Notes: generated by a model not told the origin, from the letters alone. 64,000 nucleotides of DNA from Rhodococcoides corynebacterioides NBRC 14404 (GCF_001894765.1 NZ_BCWV01000006.1:1-64000), one strand, 5' to 3'. Counted from the first letter of the stretch, positions 1 through 20,558 are shown. A program made the numbers and translations.

Positions 1-30
1 AACGTGAACCGGATCCGGGGCAACCGTTCC

Positions 31-60
31 AGACTAACCGTAGTCTCGTCGGAGGGTCAA
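31..60 (-). promoter_or_regulatory. rRNA operon-type promoter (-35/-10)
   Basis: Read on the minus strand, TTGACC (55-60) is followed by an 18-base spacer and TAGTCT (31-36). This is the layout of the mycobacterial rrn promoter (TTGACT, 18 bases, TAGACT). The bases just downstream, GGTTGCCCCGGATCCGG, resemble the conserved start of actinobacterial rRNA leaders. In fast-growing mycobacteria an rrn operon is known to lie downstream of tyrS, the same arrangement as here. Transcription would start near base 24 and run out of the window to the left, so the 16S gene itself is not seen. The promoter elements are seen; the rrn assignment is inference. Confidence 0.65.
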
Positions 61-155
61 GGACCCTCGTTCCGGACTCGATCAGGGTGTCAGAACCGGC
101 TCGGCGGCGGCCTGTCGGCTCGCACTCCGTGTCCGTCTCGCTCTGACTCGACAAA

Positions 156-180
156 AGTTACGCGCCGGATAACGGCGCGT
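156..180 (-). terminator. Terminator after tyrS
   Basis: A perfect 8-bp stem (ACGCGCCG, 160-167; CGGCGCGT, 173-180) with a 5-base loop is followed on the minus strand by AACTTTTGT. This is a short but credible intrinsic terminator 118 bases past the tyrS stop. It would separate tyrS transcription from the rRNA-type promoter at 31-60. Apart from these two elements, bases 1-297 hold no supportable gene. Confidence 0.6.
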
Positions 181-297
181 CAAATCCGCTGGTCGACACA
201 CCGCCGGCGCCGGGTCGTCGCAGGTCGGGGGCCCCGGCTCCGGTGCACGCAGGCACCCGGCACCGACTCCCCGATCTGTGACCCCGGCCACCGCGGG

Positions 298-1566
298 TCA
301 CGTGGCGCGGCGCACCCCCGCCATGTTCTTCTTTCCCCGGCGGAGCACGAGCCACTCGCCGTGCAGGAAGTCGGTCGCCTCGGGTCGCCAGTCCTCGTCG
401 GCGATCTTCCGGTTGTTCACCGACGCACCACCCTCCTTGAGGACCCGACGGGCGGCACCCTTGCTCTCGCACAGTCCGGACGAGACCAGTAGGTCGACGA
501 TCGTGGGCTGCTCCCCCGCCTCGACCTCGACCACCCCGGCCTCGCGGAGCGCCGCGCCGAGTGTCCCCGGATCGAGGTCGTCGAGGTCGCCGCGGCCGAA
601 GAGCGCGCGGCTGGCCAACTCGACCGCAGCGGTGTTCTCTGCACCGTGCACCAGCGTCGTCATCTCGGCGGCCAGGCGTCGCTGGGCTTCCCGCGCCTGC
701 GGTCGTTCGGCCGTCGCGGTCTCGAGTTCGGCCAGCTCGTCGCGGTCCAGGAACGTGAACCACCGCAGGTACCGCATCACGTCGGCGTCGGCGGTGTTCA
801 CGAAGTACTGGTACCAGGCGTACGGCGACGTCATCTCCGGGTCGAGCCAGAGGCTGCCGCCGCCGGTGGACTTACCGAACTTCGTCCCGTCGGCGGCCGT
901 GACCAGGGGCACCGTCATCGCGTGGACGGCCGCCCCGTCCACGCGGCGATTCAGGTCCACGCCCGCGACGATGTTCCCCCATTGATCGGAGCCCCCCACC
1001 TGGAGCACACAGCCCAACTCCCGGCGCAGATGCAGGAAGTCGTTGGCCTGGAGCAGCATGTAGCTGAACTCGGTGTAGGACATCCCGTCCGACTCGAGGC
1101 GCTTCTTCACCGTCTCGCGCGCGAGCATGACGTTCACCGAGAAGTGCTTGCCGAGGTCGCGCAGGAAGTCGATCGCCGTGAGCTTGCCGGTCCACTCCAG
1201 GTTGTTCGCCACGATCGCGTCGGCGGGCGAGCCGGTGTCGAGGTCGACGAACCTCGACAGCTGCCCCCGGATGCGATCGGCCCACTCCGCGACGGTGTCG
1301 GCCGCGTTCATCGTCCGCTCCCCGACGTCCCGCGGATCGCCGATCAACCCGGTGGCACCGCCGGCGAGAACCACCGGCCGGTGTCCGGCGCGCTGGAAGC
1401 GAGCGAGGACGAGCAGCGGCACGAGATGCCCGGCGTGCAGGCTCGGTCCGGTCGGATCGAAGCCCGCGTACAGCGTGATGGGTTCGCGCGTCGCCTCGGT
1501 CAATGCCTCGATGTCGGTCGACTGGGCGATCAGCCCACGCCAGGACAGTTCCTCGATGATGCTCAC
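298..1566 (-). CDS. tyrS: Tyrosyl-tRNA synthetase
   Basis: Cytoplasmic class I aminoacyl-tRNA synthetase that charges tRNA-Tyr; 422 residues, the usual bacterial TyrS length. Visible motifs are the HIGH-type HAGH at residues 44-47 within the tyrosine-binding fold, a KMSKS-type KFGKS at 229-233, and a C-terminal S4-like RNA-binding segment (residues ~355-415). The GTG start at 1566 overlaps the stop of the upstream DNA glycosylase gene in a GTGA motif, which fixes the start and suggests translational coupling. It is the last gene before an rRNA-type promoter. The order mpg-tyrS matches M. tuberculosis Rv1688-Rv1689. Confidence 0.97.
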   Translation of the reverse strand: MSIIEELSWRGLIAQSTDIEALTEATREPITLYAGFDPTGPSLHAGHLVPLLVLARFQRAGHRPVVLAGGATGLIGDPRDVGERTMNAADTVAEWADRIRGQLSRFVDLDTGSPADAIVANNLEWTGKLTAIDFLRDLGKHFSVNVMLARETVKKRLESDGMSYTEFSYMLLQANDFLHLRRELGCVLQVGGSDQWGNIVAGVDLNRRVDGAAVHAMTVPLVTAADGTKFGKSTGGGSLWLDPEMTSPYAWYQYFVNTADADVMRYLRWFTFLDRDELAELETATAERPQAREAQRRLAAEMTTLVHGAENTAAVELASRALFGRGDLDDLDPGTLGAALREAGVVEVEAGEQPTIVDLLVSSGLCESKGAARRVLKEGGASVNNRKIADEDWRPEATDFLHGEWLVLRRGKKNMAGVRRAT

Positions 1567-2195
1567 GGGCGTCGATCCTTCCGTATCGGCGTCGCGTCGA
1601 CCACATCCGCTCCGCTGGGCGCGCGCGGACTCCGCCGGTACGCGGACACCGCCGGATCGCCCGGGATCCAGAAGCGCCACGGGACGTCGGCGGCCGCGCT
1701 GACACCGACCCGCGGACCGTCGACGGAGGCCACGGGCTCACCGAGGTCGAACCGCACCGGGGAGTCGGGCGAGGACAGATCCAGACCGTTGTGCTCGAGG
1801 GTCAGGCCGAGGGCGGAGCCGAGATTCCCCGGCCCTCGTGCCCGCCCGGGTCCGCGAGCCGACCCGCGCCGCACCGCCACCGTGCCGTCACCGTCGACCA
1901 CCTCCGCGGCACGAAGAAGCACGGCCCCGGCGACACCGTCGGACGCACACACGATGTTCGCGCACCGATGCATCCCGTAGCTGAGGTAGACGTACAGGCG
2001 CCCGGCCGGACCGAACATCACCGAGTTGCGCGGCGTGGGTCCGCGGAAGGAGTGCGCCGCCGGATCCGGCCACGGTCCGGCCGGGTCACCCCCGTACGCC
2101 TCGACTTCCACGATGCGCACGGCGACGTCACCGTGGCGGAGGACGCCGCCGAGAATGCGGCGGGCGGCGGTGACCGGATCGGATCGGCCGAGCAC
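1563..2195 (-). CDS. mpg: 3-methyladenine DNA glycosylase (AAG/MPG family)
   Basis: Base-excision repair glycosylase that removes alkylated purines. About 210 residues, close to the mycobacterial Mpg. The family pattern is clear: a VEVEAYGG segment with the catalytic glutamate, then the [20 protein letters not shown] block and the [12 protein letters not shown] block that form the active-site pocket. The start is the weak point. The first in-frame ATG/GTG/TTG that fits the family N-terminus is GTG at 2195, with no clear ribosome binding site. A CTG overlapping the stop of the preceding Trm112-like gene is another possibility. The stop overlaps the tyrS GTG. Confidence 0.9.
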   Translation of the reverse strand: MLGRSDPVTAARRILGGVLRHGDVAVRIVEVEAYGGDPAGPWPDPAAHSFRGPTPRNSVMFGPAGRLYVYLSYGMHRCANIVCASDGVAGAVLLRAAEVVDGDGTVAVRRGSARGPGRARGPGNLGSALGLTLEHNGLDLSSPDSPVRFDLGEPVASVDGPRVGVSAAADVPWRFWIPGDPAVSAYRRSPRAPSGADVVDATPIRKDRRP

Positions 2196-2242
2196 GAACG
2201 CAAGGTCGGTGCTCGACGCATCGTCCCGATCGGCCTCCGAGG

Positions 2243-2464
2243 TCAGACCACGGCCTCCGGCTCGACGGCGCGCGCGAGGATGTCCGCGTGCCGAGCGTCG
2301 TCGGCATCGCGGGAGTCGTCGACGAGCAGCACCGGGATGCCGTTCTCGATCGGGTAGATGCGGCGCAGCCGCGGGTTGTAGAGCAGCTCGTCCTGGATCA
2401 GGAGCAGCGGACCCTTGTCCTGCGGACACGCCAGAATGCTGTGCAGGCGGGCGTCGACACTCAT
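2243..2464 (-). CDS. Trm112-like / UPF0434 small protein
   Basis: 73-residue protein of the Trm112/YcaR type. The family is known for small zinc-ribbon-like activators of methyltransferases, but its bacterial role is unsettled. The sequence has the [10 protein letters not shown] start, the [19 protein letters not shown] core and an acidic alanine-rich tail. Only one cysteine (Cys13) is left of the zinc ligands, as is common in actinobacterial members. ATG at 2464 is chosen over an in-frame start further upstream because AGGAG lies a few bases before it. It sits between an Rv1683-type gene and mpg, as Rv1684 does. Confidence 0.85.
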   Translation of the reverse strand: MSVDARLHSILACPQDKGPLLLIQDELLYNPRLRRIYPIENGIPVLLVDDSRDADDARHADILARAVEPEAVV

Positions 2465-2498
2465 CGGAACTCCTGTGGTTTCGGGGATCGCTGCCACC

Positions 2499-5480
2499 CT
2501 ACGATCCTGCACGCCCGACGGACGAGCCGCCCGCCGTCGAGTAGCGGTCCGCCGCGACCGATTTGGTCAGGCGGCGGTACTCCCCCGATCCGTCCGCGTA
2601 CCAGGTGCGGGGGCCCGGTGTCGGCATTCCCGCCGCGCGCAGGGCCTCGTCGACGGGCCGGAACGCGGCGCTCACCGGAATCTCGGCCACCACGTGGACG
2701 AGGTCCGGCCGGTGCGACGCGGGCAGAGCGGCCAGTGCCTCGCCGACGGCCCGCGCGCCGAGACTCGCTCCCGGACGCAGCGTCACCGCGCAGACCGCCC
2801 ACTGCTCGCCGGGGTCACCCACGCCGTACGTCACGGCGAGGTCGACCTGGTCGAGACCGGACACCGCGTCGACCACGGGCTGGGGGAAGACAGGACCGTG
2901 CGCGGTCAGCACCACCGATCTCTTGTTGCCGAGCAGCCAGAAGTCACCGCCCTCGTCCCGGCGGAACATGAGCTCGGTGGGGGTCCAGACGTCGCCCGCC
3001 TCGAACACTCCGCGCATGTAGGAGCCGCTGACGTCGTCGAGCCCGGGGCGCCCCAACAGGACGCCGGGCTCGTCGTCCGCGCATTCGCGGACGAACCCGT
3101 GGTCGTCGGTGACGAATCGCGCGGTGACGGGGTCGTAGGCCGCCAGAGCCACCCGTCCACTGCCCGGCAGGGGACGGCCCTTCGACCCGATCTTGATGCC
3201 CGCGACGTTGGCCAACACCACATCGCCCTCGGTGGAGGCGTAGAACTCGAGAACTCGTGCAGGAGCCAGGCGATCGACCGTGCGTCGCCACAGGCCCACC
3301 GGCATACCGGACCCGATGAACAACCTGATCGGATGCAACCGCGGCTCGGGGAGGTCGGGGTGATCCAGCAGGTCCCGCATCATGGCCCAGGTGTAGGACA
3401 CCACGGTCACGCCGTAGCGCTGCACCTCGTCCGCGAACCGTTCCGGCGCCAGCCCGCGCGAGAGCGCGATGCGCGATCCACCGGCGAGTGCGCCGCCCAC
3501 CGCGACCAGCAACCCGGCCGAATGATGCAGCGGGGCAAGGCAGTAGACGGTGTCACTACGGGAGAGACCCGCCGAGCCGGCCGTGCCGAACGCCGACAGC
3601 GCCCACCGATAGTTGGTGACGAACTTCGGCGTCAGCGTCTCCCCGGATCCGCTGAACAGGACGAAGCCGAGCTCGCGCGCCCGACCGGGATCGGGGACGT
3701 ACCACCCGGGGAGGTCGATGCTGCTCGGATCGACCTGCTCGAGATCGACCACGGCTTCGGACGTCGGGACGGACAGGGCACGACTCTCGCCTCCGCCCAG
3801 CACCAGCACCTCGAAGCCGAGGTCGATGGCCGACTCCAGATTCTCCGGATCGACGATCACCATCTCGGCGCGGCCGAGGCGCAGCGCAGTGGCGACGTCC
3901 GGCGACGGCTGCACCAGCACGGCGACGGCGCCGATCCGAGAGAGGGCGGCGACGGCCGCGAGCGCACTCGGCCGGGTCTCCATCAGCACCCCGATGTGCA
4001 TGGCCGGCCGGATCCCGTGTGCGATCAGGCCGCGCACGACGTTGTCGATGCGCTCGTTCACCGCGGCGTACGAGTACACGCGATCGTCGAAGACGAAGCA
4101 CTCCGCCGACGGCGCGCGGCGGTTCTGCTCGGCCAGCAGACGACCCATCGACACCGGGGAGTGCGGCTGGAGTTGGCCGAGCCGAGCCAGTTTCGGCAGG
4201 GTGCGCACGGCCTCCGTGGAGATCTCCCGGGACCCGCGGACCGCTCCGGCGGCGGCGGAGACCGCGCCGCGGCCGATCCCGACCCCTACTTCCGCGATGG
4301 TCGCCGCGGTGTGGACCAGCCTCGCGCTGACCGACACCCCGCTCTCCGACGGCGGATGGTCGTCGTACGACATCGCGCGGACCTCCAGGGGTCGCGGTCC
4401 GTTGCCCTCGCGCCAGTCGATCCACGAGGACGTGATCGGCCACGTCTGCGTGGCTGCCGTGCTACCGACGACGAGTCCGAAGTGGCCGGCGCGCAGGTCC
4501 GCCTCGAACACCTGCGCGCGCGGCGCGGCCCGGCGGATGCCCCGCACCGCGAGAGGCTGACCGATGTCGTCCACCTCGCCCACGAAGGCCAGGATCGGCA
4601 CGGTCAGCTCGCTCAGCGAGACGACCTTGCCCCGAATCGAGAACCCTCCGGTCATCATGCGGTTGTGGACGACGAATTGGGTCAGCAGTTCGGCCACCGC
4701 CGGGCCGGACCAGGCCACCCACCCGTCCATGGCAAGGAATCGGCGCTGAGATTCGCGGGGCAGCAACGCATCTCGGTCGTGGAGCTGCAGCAGGAAGTCG
4801 ATCCGGCTCTTCACGGTCTTGGCCGGGTCCAACAACTGGAATCCGGTGCGCGCCATCCAGTCGGTCACCGCGAGTCGTGTGAACACGTGCTCGGCGAGGA
4901 ATTCGGCGCCGCGCGTGGCCACCCCCGCCGGAATGCCCAGTGGGAGTGCGGCGAGCGTGTCGACGGGACTGCCGAAGGTGATGATGCTGGCGATGTTGCG
5001 GCTGGAGCGGTAGGCCGCGGCCTGATAGCAGAACATCCCACCCTGCGAGTAACCGGCGAGGTGCACGTCGCGACCGGTCTCGCGGGCGATGAGGTCGACG
5101 ATCTCGCTGATGGCCACGATGTGGTCGGTCAGAGTGCGGTTCCAGCCACCCTCCTCGGTCGCGGGCGAGCCGAAGTCGACCACCCACGGATCCATCCCCG
5201 CGGCGTGGAGCAGGCCCACTCCCCCCTGGTCGCGGGTCACGTCGTAGACGTCCGCCGCCATCATCATCGGGGGCACGAAGACCACCGGCGGGCCGGACGG
5301 ACTCTCGTCGGCGAAGTAGCGCCGCAGCCGGTACATCGAATCGCGGGCGACCACGGTGAACGGCGACGGGACGGCGTCCGTCTCCAGTCCGCCGAGACGG
5401 AGCACCTCCAGGCCGTTCTGCGCGGTGGCGACGACACGCCGCAGCGACGTCGTCACGGACCCGGTGTCGAAACCCAGCAC
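2499..5480 (-). CDS. Bifunctional alpha/beta-hydrolase (lipase) / acyl-CoA synthetase
   Basis: About 993 residues in two enzyme halves. Residues ~1-360 form an alpha/beta hydrolase with nucleophile elbow GYSQGG, acid in GEVDDIG and histidine in AGHFGL. It resembles PHA-synthase-like lipases but has serine where PhaC has cysteine. Residues ~440-990 form an AMP-forming acyl-CoA synthetase with a weak P-loop (SGSGETLTPK), FYASTEGD, a GDVWTPTE hinge region and the C-terminal catalytic-lysine segment RRLTKS. The order and layout match M. tuberculosis Rv1683, a protein linked to triacylglycerol turnover. The inferred role is to hydrolyse neutral lipid and activate the released fatty acid. GTG at 5480 is preferred because AGGAG lies 5 bases upstream; GTG at 5486 is the alternative. 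Confidence 0.88.
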   Translation of the reverse strand: MLGFDTGSVTTSLRRVVATAQNGLEVLRLGGLETDAVPSPFTVVARDSMYRLRRYFADESPSGPPVVFVPPMMMAADVYDVTRDQGGVGLLHAAGMDPWVVDFGSPATEEGGWNRTLTDHIVAISEIVDLIARETGRDVHLAGYSQGGMFCYQAAAYRSSRNIASIITFGSPVDTLAALPLGIPAGVATRGAEFLAEHVFTRLAVTDWMARTGFQLLDPAKTVKSRIDFLLQLHDRDALLPRESQRRFLAMDGWVAWSGPAVAELLTQFVVHNRMMTGGFSIRGKVVSLSELTVPILAFVGEVDDIGQPLAVRGIRRAAPRAQVFEADLRAGHFGLVVGSTAATQTWPITSSWIDWREGNGPRPLEVRAMSYDDHPPSESGVSVSARLVHTAATIAEVGVGIGRGAVSAAAGAVRGSREISTEAVRTLPKLARLGQLQPHSPVSMGRLLAEQNRRAPSAECFVFDDRVYSYAAVNERIDNVVRGLIAHGIRPAMHIGVLMETRPSALAAVAALSRIGAVAVLVQPSPDVATALRLGRAEMVIVDPENLESAIDLGFEVLVLGGGESRALSVPTSEAVVDLEQVDPSSIDLPGWYVPDPGRARELGFVLFSGSGETLTPKFVTNYRWALSAFGTAGSAGLSRSDTVYCLAPLHHSAGLLVAVGGALAGGSRIALSRGLAPERFADEVQRYGVTVVSYTWAMMRDLLDHPDLPEPRLHPIRLFIGSGMPVGLWRRTVDRLAPARVLEFYASTEGDVVLANVAGIKIGSKGRPLPGSGRVALAAYDPVTARFVTDDHGFVRECADDEPGVLLGRPGLDDVSGSYMRGVFEAGDVWTPTELMFRRDEGGDFWLLGNKRSVVLTAHGPVFPQPVVDAVSGLDQVDLAVTYGVGDPGEQWAVCAVTLRPGASLGARAVGEALAALPASHRPDLVHVVAEIPVSAAFRPVDEALRAAGMPTPGPRTWYADGSGEYRRLTKSVAADRYSTAGGSSVGRAGS

Positions 5481-5602
5481 CTGCACTCCTCAGTCACCGA
5501 ACCACTCACCCACCGAACCGATCACGACCCGCGACGGTGGGCCGTCACGGGCGAATCACAGCGTCTCACACGGGCACGACGTCCCCACCGGACTCCGCCG
5601 GA

Positions 5603-8268
<2,666 letters not shown>

Positions 8269-8325
8269 GAGGTTGAGCTCCTTGTGTGTCGTGGTTCGGT
8301 GCGCGTGTTCCGTGGTCGCGGAACG

Positions 8326-14179
<5,854 letters not shown>

Positions 14180-14197
14180 TCATCCGAAACGGGGCGG

Positions 14198-16720
14198 CTA
14201 CCGCAGCTGCGCGCCGACGGCCGACGCCGCTGCCGCGACAGCCGCGTCGCGCGCGGCACTGGCCTCGTCCTCGGTGAGCGTGCGGTCCGGTGCCCGGAAC
14301 CGCAACGCGAACGCCAGGGACTTGCGCTCGGCCCCCACCTGATCACCGGTGAAGACGTCGAACAGCCGGATGTCCTCCAACAACTCGCCCGCTCCGTCGA
14401 CCAACGCCCGCTCCACGTCCGCGGCCGCCACTGCGCGATCGACGACCACCGCGACGTCCTGCAGCACCGCAGGGAACGGCGAGACCGTCGGAGACGGCAG
14501 CACCTCCCGGACCTCGATCGCATCCAAATTCACCTCGACGGCGCAGGTTCGCGGCGGCAGACCCGCCCGCTCGACCACCCCGGGGTGCAACTCCCCCGCA
14601 TAACCGACCACGACGCCGTCGACCACCAGTTCCGCGCACCGCCCCGGATGCCACGGAAGGTGCTGCGCCGCCCGCAGTTCGAGGTCCACCCCGCACGCGT
14701 CGGCCACCGTCCGCGCGGCCGCGAACGCGTCCGCGGCCTCGGCCGGTCGCCCGGGACCCCACGGACCCGACGCGGTCACCGCACCGGTCAGCACGACGCC
14801 GACGTGGACGGGCTGGACGGGCAACGACTGGGTCAGCGCGGCGATCTCCTCCTCCGTCGGCCGACGGTCCACCGCCAGCGCCTCGACGGGACGGGTTCCC
14901 TCACCCGGCAGCACGACCTGGGCGATCGAGAAGAGCGCCAGGTCGCGTTGGCCGCGAGAGACGTTGCGCTGCAATGTTTCCAGCAAGCCGGGGAGCAGCG
15001 TCGTGGCCAGCGCGGGACGATCCGACTCGAGCGGATTGAGCACCGTGGTGGTCACCCGCCGGGTGTCGTCGGACGGCAGACCCCACACGTCGAAGACACC
15101 CGCGGGCAGGAACACCGGATTCAGGATCTCGACGTGCCCGGTGTAGGCCAACGCCCGGCCGATCGCCCGACGACGCCGCTGCACGGGTGTCAGCCCACGC
15201 CCGGCGGGGGCCGCGGGAAGCTCGGACGGGATGTTCTCGAGGCCCTCCAGCCGCAGCACTTCCTCGACCAGATCCGCCGCCTGCGTCAGATCCGGTCGCC
15301 AGGTCGGTGGCGTCACCACCAGGACGCCGCGCCCGGCCTCGGACACCTCGACCTGCGTCTCGCATCCGATCTGCGACAGGCGGCGGACCGAGGTGCCCGC
15401 GGGGTAGTGAACCCCGGCGACCCGATCCGGACGATCCAGTTCCATCCGCACCGGCGGGAAGGACTCGGCCGCTCCGACGTCGGTCAACGTCGACTCCACC
15501 CGGCCACCGGCGATCGACACCAGCAGCGACGCCGCCCGATCGAGCGCCCGCACCGGAAGCGCGGAATCGACGACCCGCTCGTACCGTCGACTCGCCTCGC
15601 TGGGCAGCTTGTGCCGTCGAGCCGTGCGGAAGACCGCGAGCGGGCTCCAGATCGCCGCCTCGAGCACCACGTCGGTGGTCGCGTCCGAGACCTCGGTGGA
15701 CGCACCGCCCATGACGCCCGCGAGCGAGACGACACCCGACTCGTCGGCGATGACGACGTCCTCCGGGTCGAGAGTCCGCTCGACGTCGTCCAGGGTGCGG
15801 AGCGTCTCCCCCGCCGCGGCACGGCGTACCACCAGCGCCCCACGCAACGCCGCCGCGTCGAACGCGTGCAGTGGCTGACCCAGCTCGAGCATGACGTAGT
15901 TGGTGACGTCGACCGCCGCGGAGATCGGCCGGACCCCCGCGAGCAGGAGCCGCCGCTGCAGCCACCACGGCGACCGTGCGCCCGCATCGATGCCGACCAC
16001 GCGGCGGGCGGCGAATCGGGTCGCGCCGGACTCCGCACGCAGATCGACCTCCCACGCGGGACCGTCCGCGGCGGCCGCCGGCACCACCGGGTGCCGGGCG
16101 TCCGCCGGGTCGGCGTAGTCGAGGTCGAAACCGCAGGCGAGTTCCCGCGCGAGACCGCGCACGCTGAGGGCGTAACCGCGGTCCGGTGTGACGTTGACGT
16201 CGAAGACCGTGTCGTCCGTGCCCAGCACCGCACGAGCGTCGGCCCCCGGTGCGACGACGGCATCACTGCCGGGAACGCGCGTGTCGGCGGGCAGCGTGAG
16301 GATGCCGGAATGGTCGGAGCCGATACCCAGCTCGGAGACCGAGCAGATCATGCCGTCGGACGTCCGGCCGTACGTCTGCCGCGCCGCGATGGCGAACCCG
16401 CCGGGCAGCACGCACCCGGGCAGCGCCGCGACCACCAGATCGCCGACGGCGAAGTTGCGCGCACCGCAGACGATGCCCCGCGGCTCCGCCTCGCCGACCT
16501 CGACCAGACAGAACCGGATCGGCTTCTTGAACTCGGTGAGCTCCTCGATGGACTCCACCCGACCGATCACCAACGGACCCGTGATCTCGGGCAGCGGCAG
16601 CACGTCCTCGATCTCGAAGCCCACCCGGACGAACCCGGCGTCGAGTTCGTCGGCGGACACCTGCCATCCGGGAGCGGCCTTGGAGACCACCTCGGTCAAC
16701 CAGGACTGGGGAACGCGCAC
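14198..16720 (-). CDS. pheT: Phenylalanyl-tRNA synthetase beta subunit
   Basis: Large subunit of the heterotetrameric enzyme that charges tRNA-Phe; 840 residues. Domains in order: a tRNA-binding EMAP/OB-like domain (~40-150), the B3/B4 editing domain (~215-380), the B5 domain (~400-480), the core catalytic-like domain, and a C-terminal ferredoxin-fold anticodon-binding domain (FDX-ACB, ~745-840, starting [20 protein letters not shown]). GTG at 16720 gives the normal N-terminus ([11 protein letters not shown]). The gene lies 62 bases after pheS and is probably cotranscribed with it. Confidence 0.97.
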   Translation of the reverse strand: MRVPQSWLTEVVSKAAPGWQVSADELDAGFVRVGFEIEDVLPLPEITGPLVIGRVESIEELTEFKKPIRFCLVEVGEAEPRGIVCGARNFAVGDLVVAALPGCVLPGGFAIAARQTYGRTSDGMICSVSELGIGSDHSGILTLPADTRVPGSDAVVAPGADARAVLGTDDTVFDVNVTPDRGYALSVRGLARELACGFDLDYADPADARHPVVPAAAADGPAWEVDLRAESGATRFAARRVVGIDAGARSPWWLQRRLLLAGVRPISAAVDVTNYVMLELGQPLHAFDAAALRGALVVRRAAAGETLRTLDDVERTLDPEDVVIADESGVVSLAGVMGGASTEVSDATTDVVLEAAIWSPLAVFRTARRHKLPSEASRRYERVVDSALPVRALDRAASLLVSIAGGRVESTLTDVGAAESFPPVRMELDRPDRVAGVHYPAGTSVRRLSQIGCETQVEVSEAGRGVLVVTPPTWRPDLTQAADLVEEVLRLEGLENIPSELPAAPAGRGLTPVQRRRRAIGRALAYTGHVEILNPVFLPAGVFDVWGLPSDDTRRVTTTVLNPLESDRPALATTLLPGLLETLQRNVSRGQRDLALFSIAQVVLPGEGTRPVEALAVDRRPTEEEIAALTQSLPVQPVHVGVVLTGAVTASGPWGPGRPAEAADAFAAARTVADACGVDLELRAAQHLPWHPGRCAELVVDGVVVGYAGELHPGVVERAGLPPRTCAVEVNLDAIEVREVLPSPTVSPFPAVLQDVAVVVDRAVAAADVERALVDGAGELLEDIRLFDVFTGDQVGAERKSLAFALRFRAPDRTLTEDEASAARDAAVAAAASAVGAQLR

Positions 16721-16782
16721 GGCGGGGGCTCGCTTTCGTGACTCGGGTGAAGCGTGGATCGGAAGCGTACGGACCGAGAGGG

Positions 16783-17955
<1,173 letters not shown>

Positions 17956-17987
17956 CTAGGCGATGGGTCGGACCGGACCGGAATCCG

Positions 17988-18758
17988 TCACGGTCGTCCG
18001 CGGCGATGGACGCGAGCGCTGGCGTAGAGACACAGCGTGGCGGCCGTCGCCAGGTTCAGACTCTCGGCGCGGCCGTGGATCGGGATCGACACTCGGTAAT
18101 CGGCGGCCGAGGCCACCTCGGCGGACAGCCCATGGGCCTCGTTGCCGAAGAGCCACGCGGTGGGACCGGTGAGCAGGTCGTCGGCGTCGTCGAGGTCCAC
18201 CTCGCCGTCGACGGTAGTCGCCACGATCGTGAGACCGGCGCCGCGCACGGTGTCCAGCACCGCCTCGACCGACCGTTCCCGCGCGACGGGGAGATGGAAC
18301 AGGCTGCCCGCGGACGCTCGCACGGCCTTGCCGTTCTCGGGGTCCACACTGTCTCCGGCGAACACGGCGGCGTCGGCCCCCGCCGCGTCCGCCACCCGCA
18401 GGAGGGTGCCGGCGTTGCCCGGCTCGGCGATCTCGACGGGAACCGCCACCAGCCGATGCCCCGCGGCCACGGCGTCGGCCACGCCCACGACAACCGATCG
18501 TGCGACCGCGATCAGCCCGGGCGGGGTCACCGTGTCGGACAATGCGGCGGCAGCGCGGTCGGTGATCAGGTCGACGGGCACGCCGGCAGCGCGAGCGGAC
18601 GCGATCGGTCCCCCGTCGCGCTCGAACCAGCGCTGCGTCGCGAACAGCCGCTGGGCCACACCCGCGGCGACCGCCTCGACGACGGCGTTCTCACCCTCGG
18701 CGAGAAACGTTCCCGATCGTCGGCGCTCGGCACCGCGATGGAGCTTCACAGCCGACAC
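17988..18758 (-). CDS. tsnR: SpoU/TrmH-family rRNA 2'-O-methyltransferase
   Basis: SPOUT-class RNA methyltransferase, ~256 residues. The N-terminal substrate-binding part (FLAEGENAVVEA) is followed by the knot motifs IAEPGNAGTLLRVADAAG, LFGNEAHGLS and IPIHGRAESLNLATAATL, which carry the SAM-binding and catalytic residues. The position next to rplT matches M. tuberculosis Rv1644. The start is uncertain: GTG at 18758 is the first standard codon, but family members usually begin about ten residues earlier, and a CTG overlapping the rplT stop would give such a protein. Confidence 0.88.
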   Translation of the reverse strand: MSAVKLHRGAERRRSGTFLAEGENAVVEAVAAGVAQRLFATQRWFERDGGPIASARAAGVPVDLITDRAAAALSDTVTPPGLIAVARSVVVGVADAVAAGHRLVAVPVEIAEPGNAGTLLRVADAAGADAAVFAGDSVDPENGKAVRASAGSLFHLPVARERSVEAVLDTVRGAGLTIVATTVDGEVDLDDADDLLTGPTAWLFGNEAHGLSAEVASAADYRVSIPIHGRAESLNLATAATLCLYASARVHRRGRP

Positions 18759-18820
18759 GACCCGCGGTGTCCGCTCGGTGAGCGGAGCCGCGGGTCGCGT
18801 GGAGCTGTCGGGGAAGCCGG

Positions 18821-19207
18821 TCAGGCTGCCTCTCCCGGCTGGTTCACATCGGCGGGCAGCGCGGCCTTGGCGATCTCGACCAGGCCGGTGAACGCCGCTG
18901 CGTCGGACACGGCGAGCTCGGCGAGGATCTTGCGATCGACCTCGACACCCGCGATCTTCAGGCCCTGGACGAAGCGGTTGTAGGTGATGTCGTTGGCGCG
19001 GGCCGCCGCGTTGATACGCGTGATCCACAGCTTGCGGAAGTCACCCTTGCGCGCCCGGCGGTCCCGGTAGGCGTAGGTGAGCGAGTGGAGCTGCTGCTCC
19101 TTCGCCTTGGTGTACAGACGCGAGCGCTGTCCGCGGTAACCGCTGGACGCCTCGAGAATCGAACGGCGCTTCTTCTGGGCGTTGACCGCCCTCTTGACGC
19201 GTGCCAC
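18821..19207 (-). CDS. rplT: 50S ribosomal protein L20
   Basis: 128-residue ribosomal protein that binds 23S rRNA and is needed early in 50S assembly. It has the conserved basic N-terminus ([15 protein letters not shown]) and the [19 protein letters not shown] core. GTG start at 19207 with AAGGA upstream. It is third in infC-rpmI-rplT; in other bacteria L20 represses this operon, but a binding site is not obvious here. Confidence 0.98.
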   Translation of the reverse strand: MARVKRAVNAQKKRRSILEASSGYRGQRSRLYTKAKEQQLHSLTYAYRDRRARKGDFRKLWITRINAAARANDITYNRFVQGLKIAGVEVDRKILAELAVSDAAAFTGLVEIAKAALPADVNQPGEAA

Positions 19208-19258
19208 TGGTGAATCCTTGTCGATCTGGGGCCGTGGGACGGCCCGGGTGGGAGGGTG

Positions 19259-19453
19259 TCAGAGACCGAGCAGCCGCTTGACGCGGGGAACGTCGTTCGC
19301 GCTCACGACGGCCTTGCCGTCCAGACGGCGGGTGACACGCGAGGACTTGTGCTCGAGCAGGTGGCGACGACCGGCCTTCTGGCGCAGAATCTTTCCGCTA
19401 CCCGACACCTTGAATCGCTTCGACGTACCACTGTGCGTCTTCGACTTGGGCAT
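19259..19453 (-). CDS. rpmI: 50S ribosomal protein L35
   Basis: 64-residue, strongly basic ribosomal protein starting [21 protein letters not shown] and ending in the conserved VKRLLGL. It lies between infC (71 bases upstream) and rplT (51 bases downstream), the standard order. The length and both termini match the family. Confidence 0.98.
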   Translation of the reverse strand: MPKSKTHSGTSKRFKVSGSGKILRQKAGRRHLLEHKSSRVTRRLDGKAVVSANDVPRVKRLLGL

Positions 19454-19524
19454 GAATCCTCAGTTCTGTGTTGCGTCGACCGACATCCGAGCGTGTGGGT
19501 CGACCGTGTACGGACCGGGGCGCG

Positions 19525-20124
<600 letters not shown>

Positions 20125-20558
20125 GGGGCCTCCTCGGTAGTGCGGTGACGGACTGTGCCGGACCGGCGCCAGTGCGCCTCGCCTTCCGTCGACACCCCGA
20201 GCCGGTGAGATATTCCCGAGCACTGCTCGGGCCCATCGACGCGAAAGACCCCGTGGCCACGATCTCTCGTGGACAGCGGGGTCCGGTACCGACCGGCCCA
20301 CCCGAGCTCACGCTCGACGACGTCGACACGGAATCGACGTCGCACACCGAAGTGCAACGGACCGGACCACTGAACGGCGAACCGAACAGAGGTGGGAGAC
20401 GGACTCCACTTGCGGCCTCCGGGCGAACTGGTCACCTGAAGGCGGTCGTACGGCAACGATAGCACCCGGAGGACTCTCGTCCGAATCGCGTCGGCGCCCC
20501 GCACGCGGGGCCGTTCCCTCCCCCGACCCGGCTCGGCGCCGCGTGAGAAGGTGAGGAC
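20125..20558 (-). promoter_or_regulatory. Long structured leader of infC-rpmI-rplT
   Basis: A 434-base gene-free stretch between infC and the divergent DUF1844 gene. On the minus strand it contains a two-tier stem-loop: outer GACCCCG (20277-20283) with CGGGGTC (20247-20253), inner CCACGA/TCGTGG (20257-20272), followed by TTTCGCG. A second hairpin CCCGAG/CTCGGG lies at 20215-20231. The first looks like a short intrinsic terminator or attenuator. No open frame with coding character is seen in it. A regulatory leader is inferred from position and structure; no known leader family was matched. Confidence 0.45.
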
